Shown here piece by piece: positions 15,157 through 29,800 of a stretch of DNA of 64,000 bases; within the stretch, counting starts at the first letter, position 1, and the number at the start of each line of letters is the position of its first letter. The translations under genes were made by a program, and so were the position numbers. The notes under the pieces are model-generated. The model did no database searches. It had not been told where the DNA came from and worked only from the letters and a program-made list of their open reading frames with translations. This stretch comes from Clostridia bacterium. GTDB lineage: Bacteria; Bacillota; Clostridia; Oscillospirales; Ruminococcaceae. Where the stretch lies: the NCBI GenBank assembly GCA_009929695.1, contig RZZW01000001.1, forward strand, positions 1 to 64,000, written 5' to 3'.

Positions 15157-15684
15157 ATGGCAATAGGTGAAAGAATACGTTTTTTTCGCAATCTGTGCGG
15201 TATGACACAAAAGTATTTAGGCATTCAAGTTGGCTTCCCGGAGAAAACCGCTGACATTCGTATGGCTCAATATGAATCCGGCACAAGGACACCTAAGGAA
15301 GATTTAACAAATACATTGGCGGAAGTGCTTGAAGTATCTCCGCAGGCTTTGGCTGTTCCTGATATTGAAAGTGAACAAGGATTGATGCACACTTTATTCG
15401 CTTTAGAAGATTTATACGGGCTGAAAGTTGAATTAGTTGGCGGTGAAGCAGTTCTTCGAGTAGAGAGTAAAGGAACAACACACCCTGATACATCCGAGCT
15501 TATTTCTGCTTGGGCTGAACAAGCTGCAAAGTATAAGACTGGAGAGATTACAAAAGACGAATATGATAAATGGCGTTACAACTATCCGAAATATGACACT
15601 ACCGGGCATTGGCACAAAGCACCTTCACAAGAACTCAGCGATGCTATGGTAGAGCGATTTAAAGATAAACTGAAAGATATGTGA
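15157..15684 (+). CDS. XRE-family repressor of the mobilizable element
   Basis: 175 residues, ATG with AAGGAG upstream. The N-terminal Cro/CI-type helix-turn-helix covers about 5-65 (IRFFRNLCGMTQKYLGIQVG, AQYESGTRTPKEDLTNTLAE). A C-terminal half follows with no ImmA/LexA-type protease motif visible. Transcribed divergently from xis-int, it is the obvious candidate to bind the two matching palindromes and hold excision off. It is followed after 11 bases by an unknown gene in the same transcript. Confidence 0.85.
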   Translation: MAIGERIRFFRNLCGMTQKYLGIQVGFPEKTADIRMAQYESGTRTPKEDLTNTLAEVLEVSPQALAVPDIESEQGLMHTLFALEDLYGLKVELVGGEAVLRVESKGTTHPDTSELISAWAEQAAKYKTGEITKDEYDKWRYNYPKYDTTGHWHKAPSQELSDAMVERFKDKLKDM

Positions 15685-15695
15685 GGTAATCTAAT

Positions 15696-16268
15696 ATGGA
15701 TTGGAAAAGAAGCTTTTTGGAATCTTCTTTATTAGGTCAGTCAACTAACAAGAACAAGCCAACCGAGGTGCAATTAAAATGTATTGATTTGGCGTATAAG
15801 GATATGATGACGGCTGGGCGATACTATAGTTCTTCATTTTTATATACTCGAGAGCAAATTTGTCGTGCTACAAATGACGCACTAAAAAACTGTGATTATG
15901 CCTTTTCCAAAGACTTGATACAGAACACCTCATCACTTTTTTTCAATGATATAATCGGAAGCGGGAACAAATATGTAACAGGATATGGCCTTGCTCAAAA
16001 GCTTATAAATATGACATTTAAGTATTTATATGTTTTCAGTGATCTTGTTTTTATTGAGCATACTGTTCCTAATTTTTCATTGTGTGATTGCCCTCTTGAT
16101 AGTATTATCCTCAATAAAGCTTTAATTAAAGGATTAGCCTGGAGCAAGCTTACTGCTCAACAGTATCAAGATTGTCAAGAAAAAATCTCTACTCTATTAA
16201 AATCTAAACTGCTTGACTCAGAACTATCAAAGCTCGGCAATCTTGCATTTGATTTTTTAAGTTGGTAA
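15696..16268 (+). CDS. Unknown protein co-transcribed with the XRE regulator
   Basis: 190 residues, ATG with GTGAGG upstream. The protein is soluble and helical, with a tyrosine-rich segment (AGRYYSSSFLYTREQ) and FKYLYVFSDLVF followed by the motif CDCPLDSIIL. I do not recognise the family. AT-rich codon use differs from the core genome and fits a transferred gene. Partners of XRE regulators at element ends are often immunity, anti-repressor or defence genes, but nothing here proves that. Confidence 0.6.
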   Translation: MDWKRSFLESSLLGQSTNKNKPTEVQLKCIDLAYKDMMTAGRYYSSSFLYTREQICRATNDALKNCDYAFSKDLIQNTSSLFFNDIIGSGNKYVTGYGLAQKLINMTFKYLYVFSDLVFIEHTVPNFSLCDCPLDSIILNKALIKGLAWSKLTAQQYQDCQEKISTLLKSKLLDSELSKLGNLAFDFLSW

Positions 16269-16292
16269 TTGTCTAATATACATAGAAACGCA

Positions 16293-16330
16293 AAAAGAGC
16301 TAACTGACTTCAAAAATCAGTTAGCTCTTT
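16293..16330. terminator. Strong bidirectional terminator
   Basis: AAAGAGCTAACTGA (16293-16306) pairs with TCAGTTAGCTCTTT (16317-16330), a perfect 14-bp stem with T/A tracts on both sides. It ends the XRE operon and can also stop guaA read-through. Confidence 0.93.
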
Positions 16331-16349
16331 TTCTATAAATAATTCAGAT

Positions 16350-16371
16350 GTTGCCAAAACGTTGTCAAACG
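16350..16371. repeat. Tandem 11-base repeats near the element end (candidate Int arm sites)
   Basis: GTTGCCAAAAC and GTTGTCAAACG follow one another directly. Short direct repeats 60-80 bases from the end of tyrosine-integrase elements often bind the integrase N-domain. The function here is inferred from position. Confidence 0.4.
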
Positions 16372-16426
16372 CCTTTTTTGAAACTGAAAAACTCAGTCAT
16401 ATCAAGGCTTTGCGGCGTTTTTGATT

Positions 16427-17965
16427 TTATTCCCACTCAATAGTTGCCGGTGGTTTGCCTGTGCAGTCGTATAGGACGCGGTTGATGTGGGGGACTTCGT
16501 TTACTATGCGGGTGGTGACTGTTGCGAGGACTTCCCACGGGATTTGAGCGGCTTCGGCTGTCATGAAGTCTGTTGTTGTGACGGCTCGCAGCGCTATGGC
16601 GTAATCGTAGGTGCGCTCGTCGCCCATTACGCCGACGCTTTGCATATTTGTAAGGGCGGCGAAATACTGTCCTAAATTCGGGACGTTTGCTTTGCCGACT
16701 TCTTCACGGAAGATGTAGTCGGCTTCCTGCACCATTTTGATTTTCTCTGGCGTCACCTCGCCTATTATGCGTATGGCAAGTCCGGGGCCGGGGAACGGCT
16801 GACGGGCTACGAGATATTCGGGTATGCCAAGCTCTCTGCCTGCGGCGCGCACTTCGTCCTTGAACAAGTCGCGCAGAGGCTCGATAATCTCTTTGAAATC
16901 GACGTAATCAGGCAAACCGCCGACGTTGTGGTGGCTTTTTATGACGGTGCTTTCGCCGCCTGCGCCGCTTTCTACTACGTCGGGGTAAATTGTGCCTTGA
17001 ACGAGGAAGTCAACCGTGCCGATTTTCTTTGCTTCTTCCTCAAAGACGCGGATGAACTCCTCGCCTATTATTTTGCGTTTTTTCTCAGGCTCAAAGACGC
17101 CCGCAAGCTTATCGTAAAAACGCTGCTGGACGTTTGCTCTGATGAAATTTAAATCATACGGGCCGTCTTTGCCGAAAACTTTTTCGACCTCATCGCCCTC
17201 GTTTTTGCGCAAAAGGCCGTGGTCGACAAACACGCATGTGAGCTGCTTGCCGACTGCTTTAGCTAGCATTACGGCGGCTACTGATGAGTCCACACCGCCT
17301 GAAAGCGCGCAGAGCACCTTGCCATCGCCGACTTTTTCACGGATTTTTGCAATGGATTCCTCTACGAAGCTGTCCATTTTCCACTCGCCTTTGCAGCCGC
17401 AGACATTATAGACAAAATTCGAGAGCATTTTTGTGCCCTCTGCTGTATGGAGCACCTCGGGGTGGAATTGCAGTGCATAAAGCTTTTTTTCCTCACACTG
17501 GCAGGCCGCGACAGGACAATTTGGCGTATGCGCGGTGATTTTAAAATCTGGCGCGGCGGCGGAGATATAGTCGTTGTGGCTCATCCAGCAGATTGTTTTT
17601 GGAGAGACGCCATCAAACATCGCTGTGTCTGTCTCGACGTCGACCTCTGTTTTGCCGTATTCCCTCTCGGGCGCGTGATCAACCTTGCCGCCGAGCAAAT
17701 GCATCATGAGCTGTGCGCCGTAGCAGATGCCGAGAATAGGCACGCCGAGCTTGAATATTTCTTTGGAAATAGTTGGAGAGTCCTCAAGATAGGCGCTGTT
17801 TGGGCCGCCTGTGAAGATTATACCGTCGGGTTTTTTAGCTTTTACTGCCTCGATAGCGTTTTTATATGATACAATTTCGCTGTAGACGTGGCACTCGCGC
17901 ACGCGGCGCGCAATCAACTGATTGTACTGCCCTCCAAAGTCGATTACAAGAACAAGCTCTGACAT
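16427..17965 (-). CDS. guaA: GMP synthase (glutamine-hydrolysing)
   Basis: 512 residues. ATG 17965 is chosen because GGAGG stands 9 bases upstream; the longer frame has no ribosome site. The class I glutamine amidotransferase domain has Cys81 (GICYGAQ) and FHPEV. The ATP-pyrophosphatase P-loop is ALSGGVDSS (about 225-233), and the dimerisation domain ends in IEWE. It converts XMP to GMP with glutamine and ATP. The 3' end is an established integration site for genomic islands, and the mobilizable element begins right after this stop. No purine riboswitch was seen upstream. Confidence 0.98.
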   Translation of the reverse strand: MSELVLVIDFGGQYNQLIARRVRECHVYSEIVSYKNAIEAVKAKKPDGIIFTGGPNSAYLEDSPTISKEIFKLGVPILGICYGAQLMMHLLGGKVDHAPEREYGKTEVDVETDTAMFDGVSPKTICWMSHNDYISAAAPDFKITAHTPNCPVAACQCEEKKLYALQFHPEVLHTAEGTKMLSNFVYNVCGCKGEWKMDSFVEESIAKIREKVGDGKVLCALSGGVDSSVAAVMLAKAVGKQLTCVFVDHGLLRKNEGDEVEKVFGKDGPYDLNFIRANVQQRFYDKLAGVFEPEKKRKIIGEEFIRVFEEEAKKIGTVDFLVQGTIYPDVVESGAGGESTVIKSHHNVGGLPDYVDFKEIIEPLRDLFKDEVRAAGRELGIPEYLVARQPFPGPGLAIRIIGEVTPEKIKMVQEADYIFREEVGKANVPNLGQYFAALTNMQSVGVMGDERTYDYAIALRAVTTTDFMTAEAAQIPWEVLATVTTRIVNEVPHINRVLYDCTGKPPATIEWE

Positions 17966-18101
17966 ATTTTCCTCCATTAACCTATACATATTATTGGGTA
18001 TAGTATAACATATATAGCGCAAAACCGCCACACTTTGTTGTCTTTTTTATTAGTATTTTTGCAAGTGCGCCCTGATATTCGCCGCAAATTCGCATTATAA
18101 T

Positions 18102-18252
18102 TGTAGGTGCGGATATTATGCGCCCGAAAATCAGACGCGTGTGCAACGCCGTAAAATTGTGAAAACCGCGCGGGACGTCGAGGACGCCGTCACCTACAAT
18201 GCTTTTGTAAATTTGCGCAAACCTTGCGGACGAGCAAAGCTCGCCCCTACAA
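18102..18252. repeat. Family A intergenic palindromic repeats (three units)
   Basis: The guaA-tuf gap (367 bases) holds no gene. It has TGTAGGTGCGGATATTATG, an inverted CGTCGAGGACGCCGTCACCT unit and GGACGAGCAAAGCTCGCCCC before TACAAT. These belong to the GTAGGG hairpin family found in many gaps of this window. Confidence 0.75.
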
Positions 18253-18287
18253 TACGCCGTGAATTTGTGGTAACCGAAAATTCACAA

Positions 18288-18319
18288 AAACCCCTCTCGC
18301 GGTTAAGCGAGAGGGGTTT
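18288..18319 (-). terminator. tuf terminator
   Basis: AAACCCCTCTCGC (18288-18300) pairs with GCGAGAGGGGTTT (18307-18319). On the minus strand it is followed by T5. It lies 13 bases past the tuf stop. Confidence 0.95.
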
Positions 18320-18332
18320 AATAGTTCAAAGA

Positions 18333-19535
18333 TTAATCGTTGATTTTTGTAACAACGCCTGAACCAACTGTGCGGCCACCTTCACGGATAGCGAAACGAA
18401 GACCTTCTTCGATAGCGATCGGTGTGATGAGCTCTACGTCCATTGTGACGTTGTCGCCAGGCATGCACATCTCAACGCCTTCCGGCAGTTTGATGATACC
18501 TGTAACGTCAGTTGTACGGAAGTAGAACTGGGGACGGTAGTTGTCGAAGAACGGTGTATGACGGCCGCCCTCTTCTTTTTTCAGGATATAAACCTGACCT
18601 GCAAATTTTGTGTGGGGATGGATAGAACCCGGCTTTGAGATAACCTGGCCGCGCTCGATATCCTCACGCTGTACGCCACGGAGAAGTGCACCAACGTTGT
18701 CGCCTGCCTGAGCAAAGTCAAGCAGCTTGCGGAACATTTCAAGGCCTGTAACTGTTGTCTTTGAACGCTCTTCTTTAAGACCAACGATCTCGACTTCTTC
18801 GCCAACCTTGACTGTACCACGCTCTACACGACCTGTGGCAACTGTGCCGCGGCCTGTGATTGTGAATACGTCTTCAACCGGCATAAGGAACGGCTGATCA
18901 GCAGCGCGCTCAGGTGTCGGAATCCATGTGTCAACAGCTTCCATAAGCTCAAGGATGCAAGCATACTCAGGAGCGTTGATGTCTGTAGATGAAGACTCAA
19001 GAACTGCAAGAGCAGAGCCCTTGATGATAGGTGTGTCGTCGCCGGGGAACTCATACTCGTTAAGAAGGTCACGAATTTCCATCTCTACGAGGTCAAGAAG
19101 CTCGGGGTCGTCAACCTGATCAACCTTGTTCATGAAAACAACGATGTAGGGAACGCCAACCTGACGGGAGAGCAGGATGTGCTCACGAGTCTGGGGCATA
19201 GGACCATCAGCCGAAGAAACGACAAGGATAGCACCGTCCATCTGTGCAGCGCCTGTGATCATGTTTTTAACATAGTCAGCATGGCCCGGGCAGTCGACGT
19301 GAGCATAGTGACGGTTGTCCGTTGTATACTCTACGTGTGAGGTGTTGATTGTGATGCCGCGCTCGCGCTCTTCGGGAGCTTTGTCGATGTTTGCATAATC
19401 GGTGAACTCTGCGTCACCTTTCATAGCAAGAACCTTTGTAATAGCGGCTGTAAGGGTTGTTTTGCCGTGGTCAACGTGACCGATTGTGCCAATGTTAACG
19501 TGTGGCTTTGAACGTTCAAATTTTGCTTTTCCCAT
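18333..19535 (-). CDS. tuf: Elongation factor Tu
   Basis: 400 residues, ATG preceded by AAAGGAGG. GTPase motifs are GHVDHGKT (19-26), [12 protein letters not shown] and GSAL. Domains 2 and 3 are complete, ending VVTKIND. It carries aminoacyl-tRNA to the ribosome. The gene is last in the str cluster and has its own promoter 40 bases upstream, consistent with its need for higher expression than fusA. Confidence 0.99.
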   Translation of the reverse strand: MGKAKFERSKPHVNIGTIGHVDHGKTTLTAAITKVLAMKGDAEFTDYANIDKAPEERERGITINTSHVEYTTDNRHYAHVDCPGHADYVKNMITGAAQMDGAILVVSSADGPMPQTREHILLSRQVGVPYIVVFMNKVDQVDDPELLDLVEMEIRDLLNEYEFPGDDTPIIKGSALAVLESSSTDINAPEYACILELMEAVDTWIPTPERAADQPFLMPVEDVFTITGRGTVATGRVERGTVKVGEEVEIVGLKEERSKTTVTGLEMFRKLLDFAQAGDNVGALLRGVQREDIERGQVISKPGSIHPHTKFAGQVYILKKEEGGRHTPFFDNYRPQFYFRTTDVTGIIKLPEGVEMCMPGDNVTMDVELITPIAIEEGLRFAIREGGRTVGSGVVTKIND

Positions 19536-19576
19536 TGTTAATAGTCCTCCTTTTATAAAGACAGTATCTTAAGGTC

Positions 19577-19605
19577 ATTTTACTAAAAAAACCTTAAAAA
19601 ATCAA
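19577..19605 (-). promoter_or_regulatory. tuf-specific promoter
   Basis: Minus strand: TTGATT (19600-19605), 17-bp spacer, TAAAAT (19577-19582), between fusA and tuf. Confidence 0.7.
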
Positions 19606-19632
19606 GTGTTATTTTGTAGTTTGCAAATATAA

Positions 19633-21756
19633 TTAGTCTTTCTTTGCGCGGCCGGCCATAATTGTCTCTGCAACGCTCTTCGGAACGTCTGTGTAATGGC
19701 TCGGTTCCATAGAATACTGACCACGGCCCTGCGTTTTGCTGCGAAGGTCTGTTGCATAGCCGAACATGTTTGACAGCGGAACGAGAGCATCAATCTGCTG
19801 TGAGCCGCTGCGCGCCTCTGTGCCCTGAATCTGACCGCGGCGTGCGTTAACGTCACCGATAACGTCGCCCATGTACTCATCAGGAACAATGACTGCAACC
19901 TTCATGATAGGCTCGAGAATGACAGGGTTCGCCTTCTTCATAGCGTCCTTGAACGCCATAGAACCGGCGATCTTAAATGCCATTTCAGAAGAGTCAACTT
20001 CATGATAAGAACCATCGTAAAGTGTGACCTTGACATCGACGACGGGATAGCCGGCAAGAACACCTGCCTGCATTGCGCCGCGGATACCCTGATCGACAGG
20101 TCCGATAAATTCTTTCGGAATTGAACCACCGACGACGGCGTTGATGAACTCGTAGCCCTTGCCCTCTTCGTTCGGCTCAATGCGGATTTTAACATGACCG
20201 TACTGACCCTTACCGCCTGACTGACGAGCATATTTTGTATCTTGCTCGGCATTCTTGCGGATAGTCTCACGATAAGCAACCTGAGGAGCACCAACGTTGG
20301 CCTCAACCTTAAACTCGCGGAGCAAACGGTCTACGATGATTTCAAGGTGAAGCTCGCCCATGCCGGCGATGATGGTCTGTCCTGTTTCCTCATCTGTGTA
20401 GGTCTTGAAGGTCGGGTCTTCTTCAGCAAGCTTTGCGAGAGCAAGACCCATCTTTTCCTGACCTGCTTTTGTCTTGGGCTCGATAGCCACGCGGATAACA
20501 GGCTCGGGGAAGTCCATGCTTTCAAGAATTACCGGATGCTTTTCGTCGCAAAGTGTGTCGCCTGTTGTCGTGTTTTTAAGACCTACGGCAGCGGCGATAT
20601 CACCTGCGTAGCAGCAGTCGATATCCTGACGATGGTTGGCATGCATTTGCAGAATACGGCCGAGGCGCTCATTGCCGTCCTTGACTGAGTTGTAGACTGT
20701 TGTACCTGCCTTGACAAAGCCTGAATAGACTCTGAAGAAGCAGATTTTGCCCACGAACGGGTCAGTGGCGATTTTGAACGCGAGGGCTGAGAATGGAGCA
20801 TCGTCTGTTGAAGGACGTGACTCCTCTTCTTCTGTCTCGGGGTTAATGCCCTTGATGTCCTCTACGTCGGTAGGAGCCGGCATATAGTCAACAATGGCGT
20901 CAAGCAGCTTTTGAACACCCTTATTTTTGTAAGAGGTGCCGCAGACGACAGGCACGATTGCGTTTGCAAGTGTCTGTGTGCGAATCGCTTTTTTGATTTC
21001 GGGGATTGTCAGCTCTTCGCCCTCGAGAAATTTCTCCATCAAGGCTTCGTCGCTCTCGGCAACTGCCTCGACAAGAATGTCATGGTACTCTTGAGCTTTT
21101 GCCTTAAGTTCCTCGGGAATTTCTTCCACGCGGATATCAATGCCCATTTCGTCGTAGTAAACGTCGGCCTTCATATCAACGAGGTCGATGATACCGCGGA
21201 AATTCTCCTCAGCGCCGATAGGCAGCTGTATGGGGATGGCGTTTGATTTAAGGCGGTCTTTAATCATGTCTACAACGTGGTAGAAATCTGCGCCCATGAT
21301 GTCCATTTTGTTGACATAAACCATGCGCGGAACATGATATTTGTTTGCCTGATGCCAAACAGTTTCAGTTTGCGGCTCAACGCCGCCTTTAGCACTCATA
21401 ACGGTGACACTACCGTCGAGAACACGCAGTGAACGCTCTACTTCAACAGTAAAGTCAACGTGGCCCGGGGTGTCGATGATGTTAATTCTGTGTCTGTTCT
21501 TTTTGGCAAGGGCGGGGTCCTTTTGCATCTCAGTATGGCTCCAATAGCAAGTGGTCGCAGCGGAGGTGATAGTGATACCACGCTCCTGCTCTTGAGCCAT
21601 CCAGTCCATTGTTGCGGCGCCGTCGTGAACCTCACCGATTTTGTGCGTGATACCTGTATAGTACAGGATACGCTCGGTGGTGGTTGTTTTACCGGCGTCG
21701 ATATGAGCCATAATGCCGATGTTTCTAGTCATTTCCAGTGAAACGTCTCTTGGCAT
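19633..21756 (-). CDS. fusA: Elongation factor G
   Basis: 707 residues, ATG preceded by AGGAGG. GTPase motifs are AHIDAGKT (17-24), DTPGHVDF and NKMD. All five domains are present, including domain IV ([19 protein letters not shown]). It catalyses ribosome translocation and, with RRF, recycling. It lies 28 bases downstream of rpsG in the str operon. No fusidic-acid resistance assessment was attempted. Confidence 0.99.
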   Translation of the reverse strand: MPRDVSLEMTRNIGIMAHIDAGKTTTTERILYYTGITHKIGEVHDGAATMDWMAQEQERGITITSAATTCYWSHTEMQKDPALAKKNRHRINIIDTPGHVDFTVEVERSLRVLDGSVTVMSAKGGVEPQTETVWHQANKYHVPRMVYVNKMDIMGADFYHVVDMIKDRLKSNAIPIQLPIGAEENFRGIIDLVDMKADVYYDEMGIDIRVEEIPEELKAKAQEYHDILVEAVAESDEALMEKFLEGEELTIPEIKKAIRTQTLANAIVPVVCGTSYKNKGVQKLLDAIVDYMPAPTDVEDIKGINPETEEEESRPSTDDAPFSALAFKIATDPFVGKICFFRVYSGFVKAGTTVYNSVKDGNERLGRILQMHANHRQDIDCCYAGDIAAAVGLKNTTTGDTLCDEKHPVILESMDFPEPVIRVAIEPKTKAGQEKMGLALAKLAEEDPTFKTYTDEETGQTIIAGMGELHLEIIVDRLLREFKVEANVGAPQVAYRETIRKNAEQDTKYARQSGGKGQYGHVKIRIEPNEEGKGYEFINAVVGGSIPKEFIGPVDQGIRGAMQAGVLAGYPVVDVKVTLYDGSYHEVDSSEMAFKIAGSMAFKDAMKKANPVILEPIMKVAVIVPDEYMGDVIGDVNARRGQIQGTEARSGSQQIDALVPLSNMFGYATDLRSKTQGRGQYSMEPSHYTDVPKSVAETIMAGRAKKD

Positions 21757-21784
21757 AGTTTCCTCCTAAAAGTTGGCACAGATA

Positions 21785-22255
21785 TTAGTATCTGTAATGA
21801 GCGTAGGCCTTGTTAGCCTCTGCCATTTTGTGGGTGTCTTCACGTTTTTTGCACGCGTTACCGTTGCCGTTAACAGCGTCCATGATTTCACCTGCAAGGC
21901 GCTCACACATTGTGCGCTCGCTGCGGGCACGTGAATAAGAAGTTAGCCAGCGCAAGCCGAGTGTTTCGCGGCGCTCCGGACGAACCTCCATAGGAACCTG
22001 ATAGGTAGAACCGCCTACACGGCGAGCCTTGACCTCCAGCACGGGCATGATGTTCTCAAGTGCTTTTTCAAAGCTTTCGAGCGGATCATTACCTGTTTTC
22101 TCTTTCACGATATCAAATGCATCGTAAATGATTTTTTGGGCGACACCTTTCTTACCATCATACATGATGTTGTTGATAAGACGTGTGACCATTTTAGAAT
22201 TGTACAAAGGATCAGCTAAAACATCACGCTTTGCAACATTACCTCTTCTGGGCAT
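21785..22255 (-). CDS. rpsG: 30S ribosomal protein S7
   Basis: 156 residues. ATG 22255 ([11 protein letters not shown]) follows GAAGGAGGG; the longer frame adds a non-conserved N-terminus. Conserved segments are [17 protein letters not shown] and [20 protein letters not shown] VKARRVGG. It nucleates assembly of the 16S 3' domain and lies between rpsL and fusA as in most bacteria. Confidence 0.98.
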   Translation of the reverse strand: MPRRGNVAKRDVLADPLYNSKMVTRLINNIMYDGKKGVAQKIIYDAFDIVKEKTGNDPLESFEKALENIMPVLEVKARRVGGSTYQVPMEVRPERRETLGLRWLTSYSRARSERTMCERLAGEIMDAVNGNGNACKKREDTHKMAEANKAYAHYRY

Positions 22256-22392
22256 TTTCTTCCCTCCTTCATAGAATGATATCATCGGTACTCGAAGGCA
22301 CGCGCCCCCGTATTGCCTATGCAAGAGGTAACTATATATAGAAAGCCTCTTTTTGGCAAATATAACCTATTGATAATTTGTATGCGCGCAAA

Positions 22393-22821
22393 TTACTTCT
22401 TTGCTGCGCCTGCCTTCGGACGTTTTGCACCGTATTTTGAACGTGACTGGCCACGGTTTGCGACACCCTGAGTATCAAGTGTACCACGGATAATGTGATA
22501 ACGAACACCAGGAAGATCCTTAACACGGCCGCCGCGAATCAAGACAACGCTATGCTCCTGAAGATTATGACCGATACCGGGAATGTACGAAGTGACTTCG
22601 ATACCATTCGACAGCTTAACACGGGCAACTTTACGAAGAGCAGAGTTCGGCTTTTTCGGTGTCATTGTACGAACTGCTGTGCATACGCCGCGTTTCTGCG
22701 GAGCGCTCAAGTCTGTGTAGACCTTTTTCTTTGAGTTGTAGCCTTTCAAAAGAGCAGGTGCAGTAGATTTCTTTACAAGAACCTCGCGTCCCTTGCGAAC
22801 AAGTTGGTTAAATGTAGGCAT
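22393..22821 (-). CDS. rpsL: 30S ribosomal protein S12
   Basis: 142 residues. [17 protein letters not shown] and [17 protein letters not shown] are intact, with lysines retained at the positions where streptomycin-resistance changes occur (Lys56/Lys57 correspond to E. coli 42/43). The insert between residues 22 and 40 is usual in Firmicutes. S12 sits at the decoding centre. It is the first gene of the str operon. Confidence 0.98.
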   Translation of the reverse strand: MPTFNQLVRKGREVLVKKSTAPALLKGYNSKKKVYTDLSAPQKRGVCTAVRTMTPKKPNSALRKVARVKLSNGIEVTSYIPGIGHNLQEHSVVLIRGGRVKDLPGVRYHIIRGTLDTQGVANRGQSRSKYGAKRPKAGAAKK

Positions 22822-22947
22822 TATTTTCTCCTTTCTTTAAAGATATTCGGCTTATCGCCATTCTATATGTTGAAGCGGAAACCCGCACAACAACTAGATA
22901 TATGTGCGTTTGGGCATAATAAAATACACCTATGGCGCAACATTTAT

Positions 22948-22976
22948 ATTATACTCGTTAATATCGTCTATGTCAA
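22948..22976 (-). promoter_or_regulatory. str operon promoter
   Basis: Minus strand: TTGACA (22971-22976), 17-bp spacer, TATAAT (22948-22953). It matches the consensus perfectly and lies about 130 bases upstream of rpsL. Confidence 0.92.
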
Positions 22977-23035
22977 CAAAAAATATTCATATTTTTAGTG
23001 GTTGCGACAAAATTGTTTGGTTTTATGTGAAATAA

Positions 23036-23215
23036 TGCGCGGCCCTACAGTGCATATTATAAAATTGTGTGAACCGGTGCGGACGAGCGAAGCTCGCCCC
23101 TACAATCCACCGTGAATTCACGGTGAACCGTAGGGGCGGGTTCAATATCCGCCCGCAATTTCACGGTGTTGCGCATTTGTAGGGGTCGATGCCCACATCG
23201 ACCCGCAGCCGTGGC
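23036..23215. repeat. Family A intergenic palindromic repeats (four units)
   Basis: The rpoC-rpsL gap (443 bases) contains no gene apart from the str promoter and rpoC terminator. Repeat units include GGACGAGCGAAGCTCGCCCC, GTAGGGGCGGGTTCAATATC and GTAGGGGTCGATGCCCACAT, in both orientations. Confidence 0.8.
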
Positions 23216-23228
23216 GGTGTGCAAACAA

Positions 23229-23260
23229 AAAATCGGCTGCCCCGAGAAGCAGCCGATTTT
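23229..23260 (-). terminator. rpoBC terminator
   Basis: AAAATCGGCTGC (23229-23240) pairs with GCAGCCGATTTT (23249-23260), followed on the minus strand by TTTTGTTTG. It starts four bases after the rpoC stop. Confidence 0.93.
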
Positions 23261-23264
23261 TTTA

Positions 23265-26798
<3,534 letters not shown>

Positions 26799-26846
26799 AA
26801 AACGAACCCTTCCTTGTTGAATTTCTTGATAAACGGCATACGAAGC

Positions 26847-29800
26847 TTATTCGTCGGACAAATCGCTGAACAACGAATCTGCGTCGTCCTCGTCCTCGTC
26901 GGGTTCGTCTTCGTCATCAAATGCCAGCTCATCGTTGTCGTCGTCGTCTTTGATAGTATATTCCTCTGATAGCTCGCTCTCGACAAGCACCTCGTCGCCG
27001 ACGGGGCCGTCGCCCATGTTTTCAAAGCCGATATCGTCCTCGTCGTAGTTTTGCTTAATGTCGATTTCGTTGCCCTCAACGTCCTGTACGCGGACGTCAA
27101 GACCAAGCGACTGAAGCTCTTTCATGAGAACGCGGAACGCCTCCGGAATGCCCGGCCGCGGAACGGCCTGACCCTTTACGATTGCCTCATAGGTCTTTAC
27201 GCGTCCGACAACGTCATCAGATTTAACTGTCAATATCTCTTGCAGAGTATATGCCGCGCCGTAGGCTTCAAGCGCCCAAACTTCCATTTCGCCGAAGCGC
27301 TGGCCGCCAAACTGCGCCTTGCCGCCGAGCGGCTGCTGTGTGACGAGCGAGTACGGGCCTGTGGAACGCGCGTGGATTTTATCATCTACAAGGTGATGCA
27401 ATTTAAGGTAATACATATAGCCGACTGTGACAGGGTGGTCAAACTTCTCACCTGTTCTGCCGTCGTAGACTATGCTCTTGCCGTCCTCGCGCTTGCCTGC
27501 CTGCTTGAACATCTCGCGGATATCAGACTCATGTGCGCCGTCGAATACCGGCGTCGCGACCTTCCAGCCGAGCGCCTTTGCGACGAACGCAAGATGAACC
27601 TCAAGCACCTGACCGATGTTCATACGTGACGGAACGCCGAGCGGGTTTAGAACTATATCAAGCGGAGTGCCGTCCTCTAGGAATGGCATATCCTCCTGCG
27701 GAAGTATGCGCGAGACAACACCCTTGTTGCCGTGACGGCCTGCCATCTTGTCGCCGACGCTGATTTTGCGCTTTTGCGCTATATAGCAGCGGACAACCTG
27801 ACGCACGCCGGGCTGCAGCTCGTCGCAGTTTTCAGGTGTGAACACCTTGACATCTACGATTATGCCGCACTCGCCGTGGGGAACGCGCAGTGATGTATCG
27901 CGAACCTCGCGTGCTTTTTCGCCGAATATCGCACGGAGCAAGCGTTCCTCTGCGGTGAGCTCTTTTTCGCCCTTCGGAGTTACCTTACCGACAAGGATAT
28001 CGCCCGAATTGACCTCTGCGCCGACGCGGATAATGCCGCGCTCGTCGAGGTCTTTGAGTGCGTCGTCTCCGACGTTGGGGATATCGCGTGTGATTTCCTC
28101 AGGCCCGAGCTTTGTCTCGCGGCTCTCGATTTCATACTCCTCGATATGGATAGAGGTGTAAACGTCGTCGCGGACGATTTTCTCATTGATAAGAACGGCG
28201 TCCTCGTAGTTGTAGCCCTCCCATGTCATGAAGCCGATGAGAGCGTTTTTGCCGAGCGAAATTTCGCCGTTTTTAGTTGCGGGGCCGTCTGCGAGAACTT
28301 GATTTTTCGTTATGCGCTCGCCCTTGCTGACAATCGGGCGCTGGTTGATACATGTGCCCTGGTTAGAGCGCATGAATTTAATGACTTCATACTCGTCAAT
28401 CGTGTTTTTGTCTGTGCGCACAGTGATTTTATCGGCTGTGACGCGCTCGACAACGCCGTCGTTTTTCGCAAGAATGCAAACGCCGGAGTCGCACGCTGCT
28501 TTGTATTCCATACCTGTTGCGACGATGGGCTGCTCAGTGACAAGCAGCGGAACTGCCTGACGCTGCATGTTAGAGCCCATCAAGGCGCGGTTTGCGTCGT
28601 CGTTTTCGAGGAACGGAATCATAGCTGTGGCGACGGAGACAACCATCTTAGGCGAGACGTCCATGAAGTCTGCGCGGACGTTTTCAACTTCCATGATCTC
28701 ATCGCGGTAGCGGCACGAAACGCGCTCGCGGATGAAGTGCTTGCCCTCGTCGAGCGGTTCGTTAGCCTGTGCGACTATGAACTCGTCCTCGAGGTCGGCT
28801 GTCATGTAAACAACTTCGTCTGTGACGGAGTGAGTTTCTTTGTCGATTCGGCGGTACGGTGCTTCGATGAAGCCGTACTCGTTTATGCGCGCAAAGGTGG
28901 CAAGATACGAGATAAGGCCGATGTTCGGGCCTTCCGGCGTCTCAATCGGGCACATGCGTCCGTAATGAGAATAGTGAACGTCACGAACTTCAAAGCCCGC
29001 GCGGTCACGCGACAAGCCGCCCGGGCCAAGGGCAGAAAGACGGCGCTTGTGAGTTAGCTCGGCAAGCGGGTTGTTCTGATCCATGAACTGTGACAGCGGC
29101 GAAGAGCCGAAGAACTCGCGGATAGACGCGACGACAGGGCGAATGTTGATGAGTGACTGAGGTGCCACCTCGCCGCCGTCCTGCTGCAACGTCATGCGCT
29201 CGCGGATAACGCGCTCCATACGTGTGAAGCCGATGCGGAACTGGTTTTGCAAAAGCTCGCCAACGCTGCGGATACGGCGGTTGCCAAGATGGTCGATATC
29301 GTCCGTTGTGCCGATGCCGTGCGCAAGGTTGTTTATATAGTTTATAGACGCAAGAATGTCGTCTATTGTGATAGTTTTGCTGATGAGCTTGTCTCTGTTT
29401 TTCTCAAGCAGCTCTTTTTGCTCCTCGATATTGTCTGTTGCGTCGAGGATTTCACGCGCGGCGGAGAGCGTTACGCGCTCGTTTATGCCGCACTTTGTTG
29501 TGTCAAAGCTGAAAAAGTCGTTGGCGTTTACAGTGCCGTTTGAGACGATGGTCACGACCTTGTCGCCGTCCTCGACGTATGCGACGCTGACGCCCGCCTT
29601 GTCGATTTCAAGAGACTTTTCCTTTGTTATTTTTTCGCCCATCTGGCAAAGCAGCTCGCCTGTTAGCGGCGCAACGATGTCTCTCGCGGCTGTCTGGTCT
29701 TGCAGACGGCGTGCGATGGACAGCTTTTTATTAATTTTATAACGTCCGAAGCGGGACATGTCATAGCGGTGCGGGTCAAAGAATAAGCTGTTGATGTGGC

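Larger units (their letters stand above)
10491..16428. mobile_element. Integrative mobilizable element next to guaA
   Basis: About 5.9 kb holding mobV (frameshifted), repA-like, RHH, tyrosine integrase and xis-like genes on the minus strand, and a divergent XRE regulator plus one unknown gene. No conjugation (T4SS) genes are present, so transfer would need a helper. Boundaries are estimates: right end at the guaA stop, left end between mobV and the hsd promoter. ATTCCCAC occurs at both (10500-10507 and 16429-16436) and may be the target repeat, at low confidence. Confidence 0.7.

Noticed and set aside
16293..16330. Attachment site within the 14-bp stem
   Set aside because: It is a perfect terminator stem with flanking T/A tracts and has no copy at the other end of the element.
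17966..18100. Purine riboswitch upstream of guaA
   Set aside because: No three-helix junction sequence resembling the purine aptamer is present; the stretch is AT-rich followed by family A repeats.
28146..29057. 303-codon plus-strand open frame inside rpoB
   Set aside because: It is an antisense shadow of a highly conserved gene, has no ribosome site and reflects codon bias; similar shadows run through rpoC, fusA and leuS.
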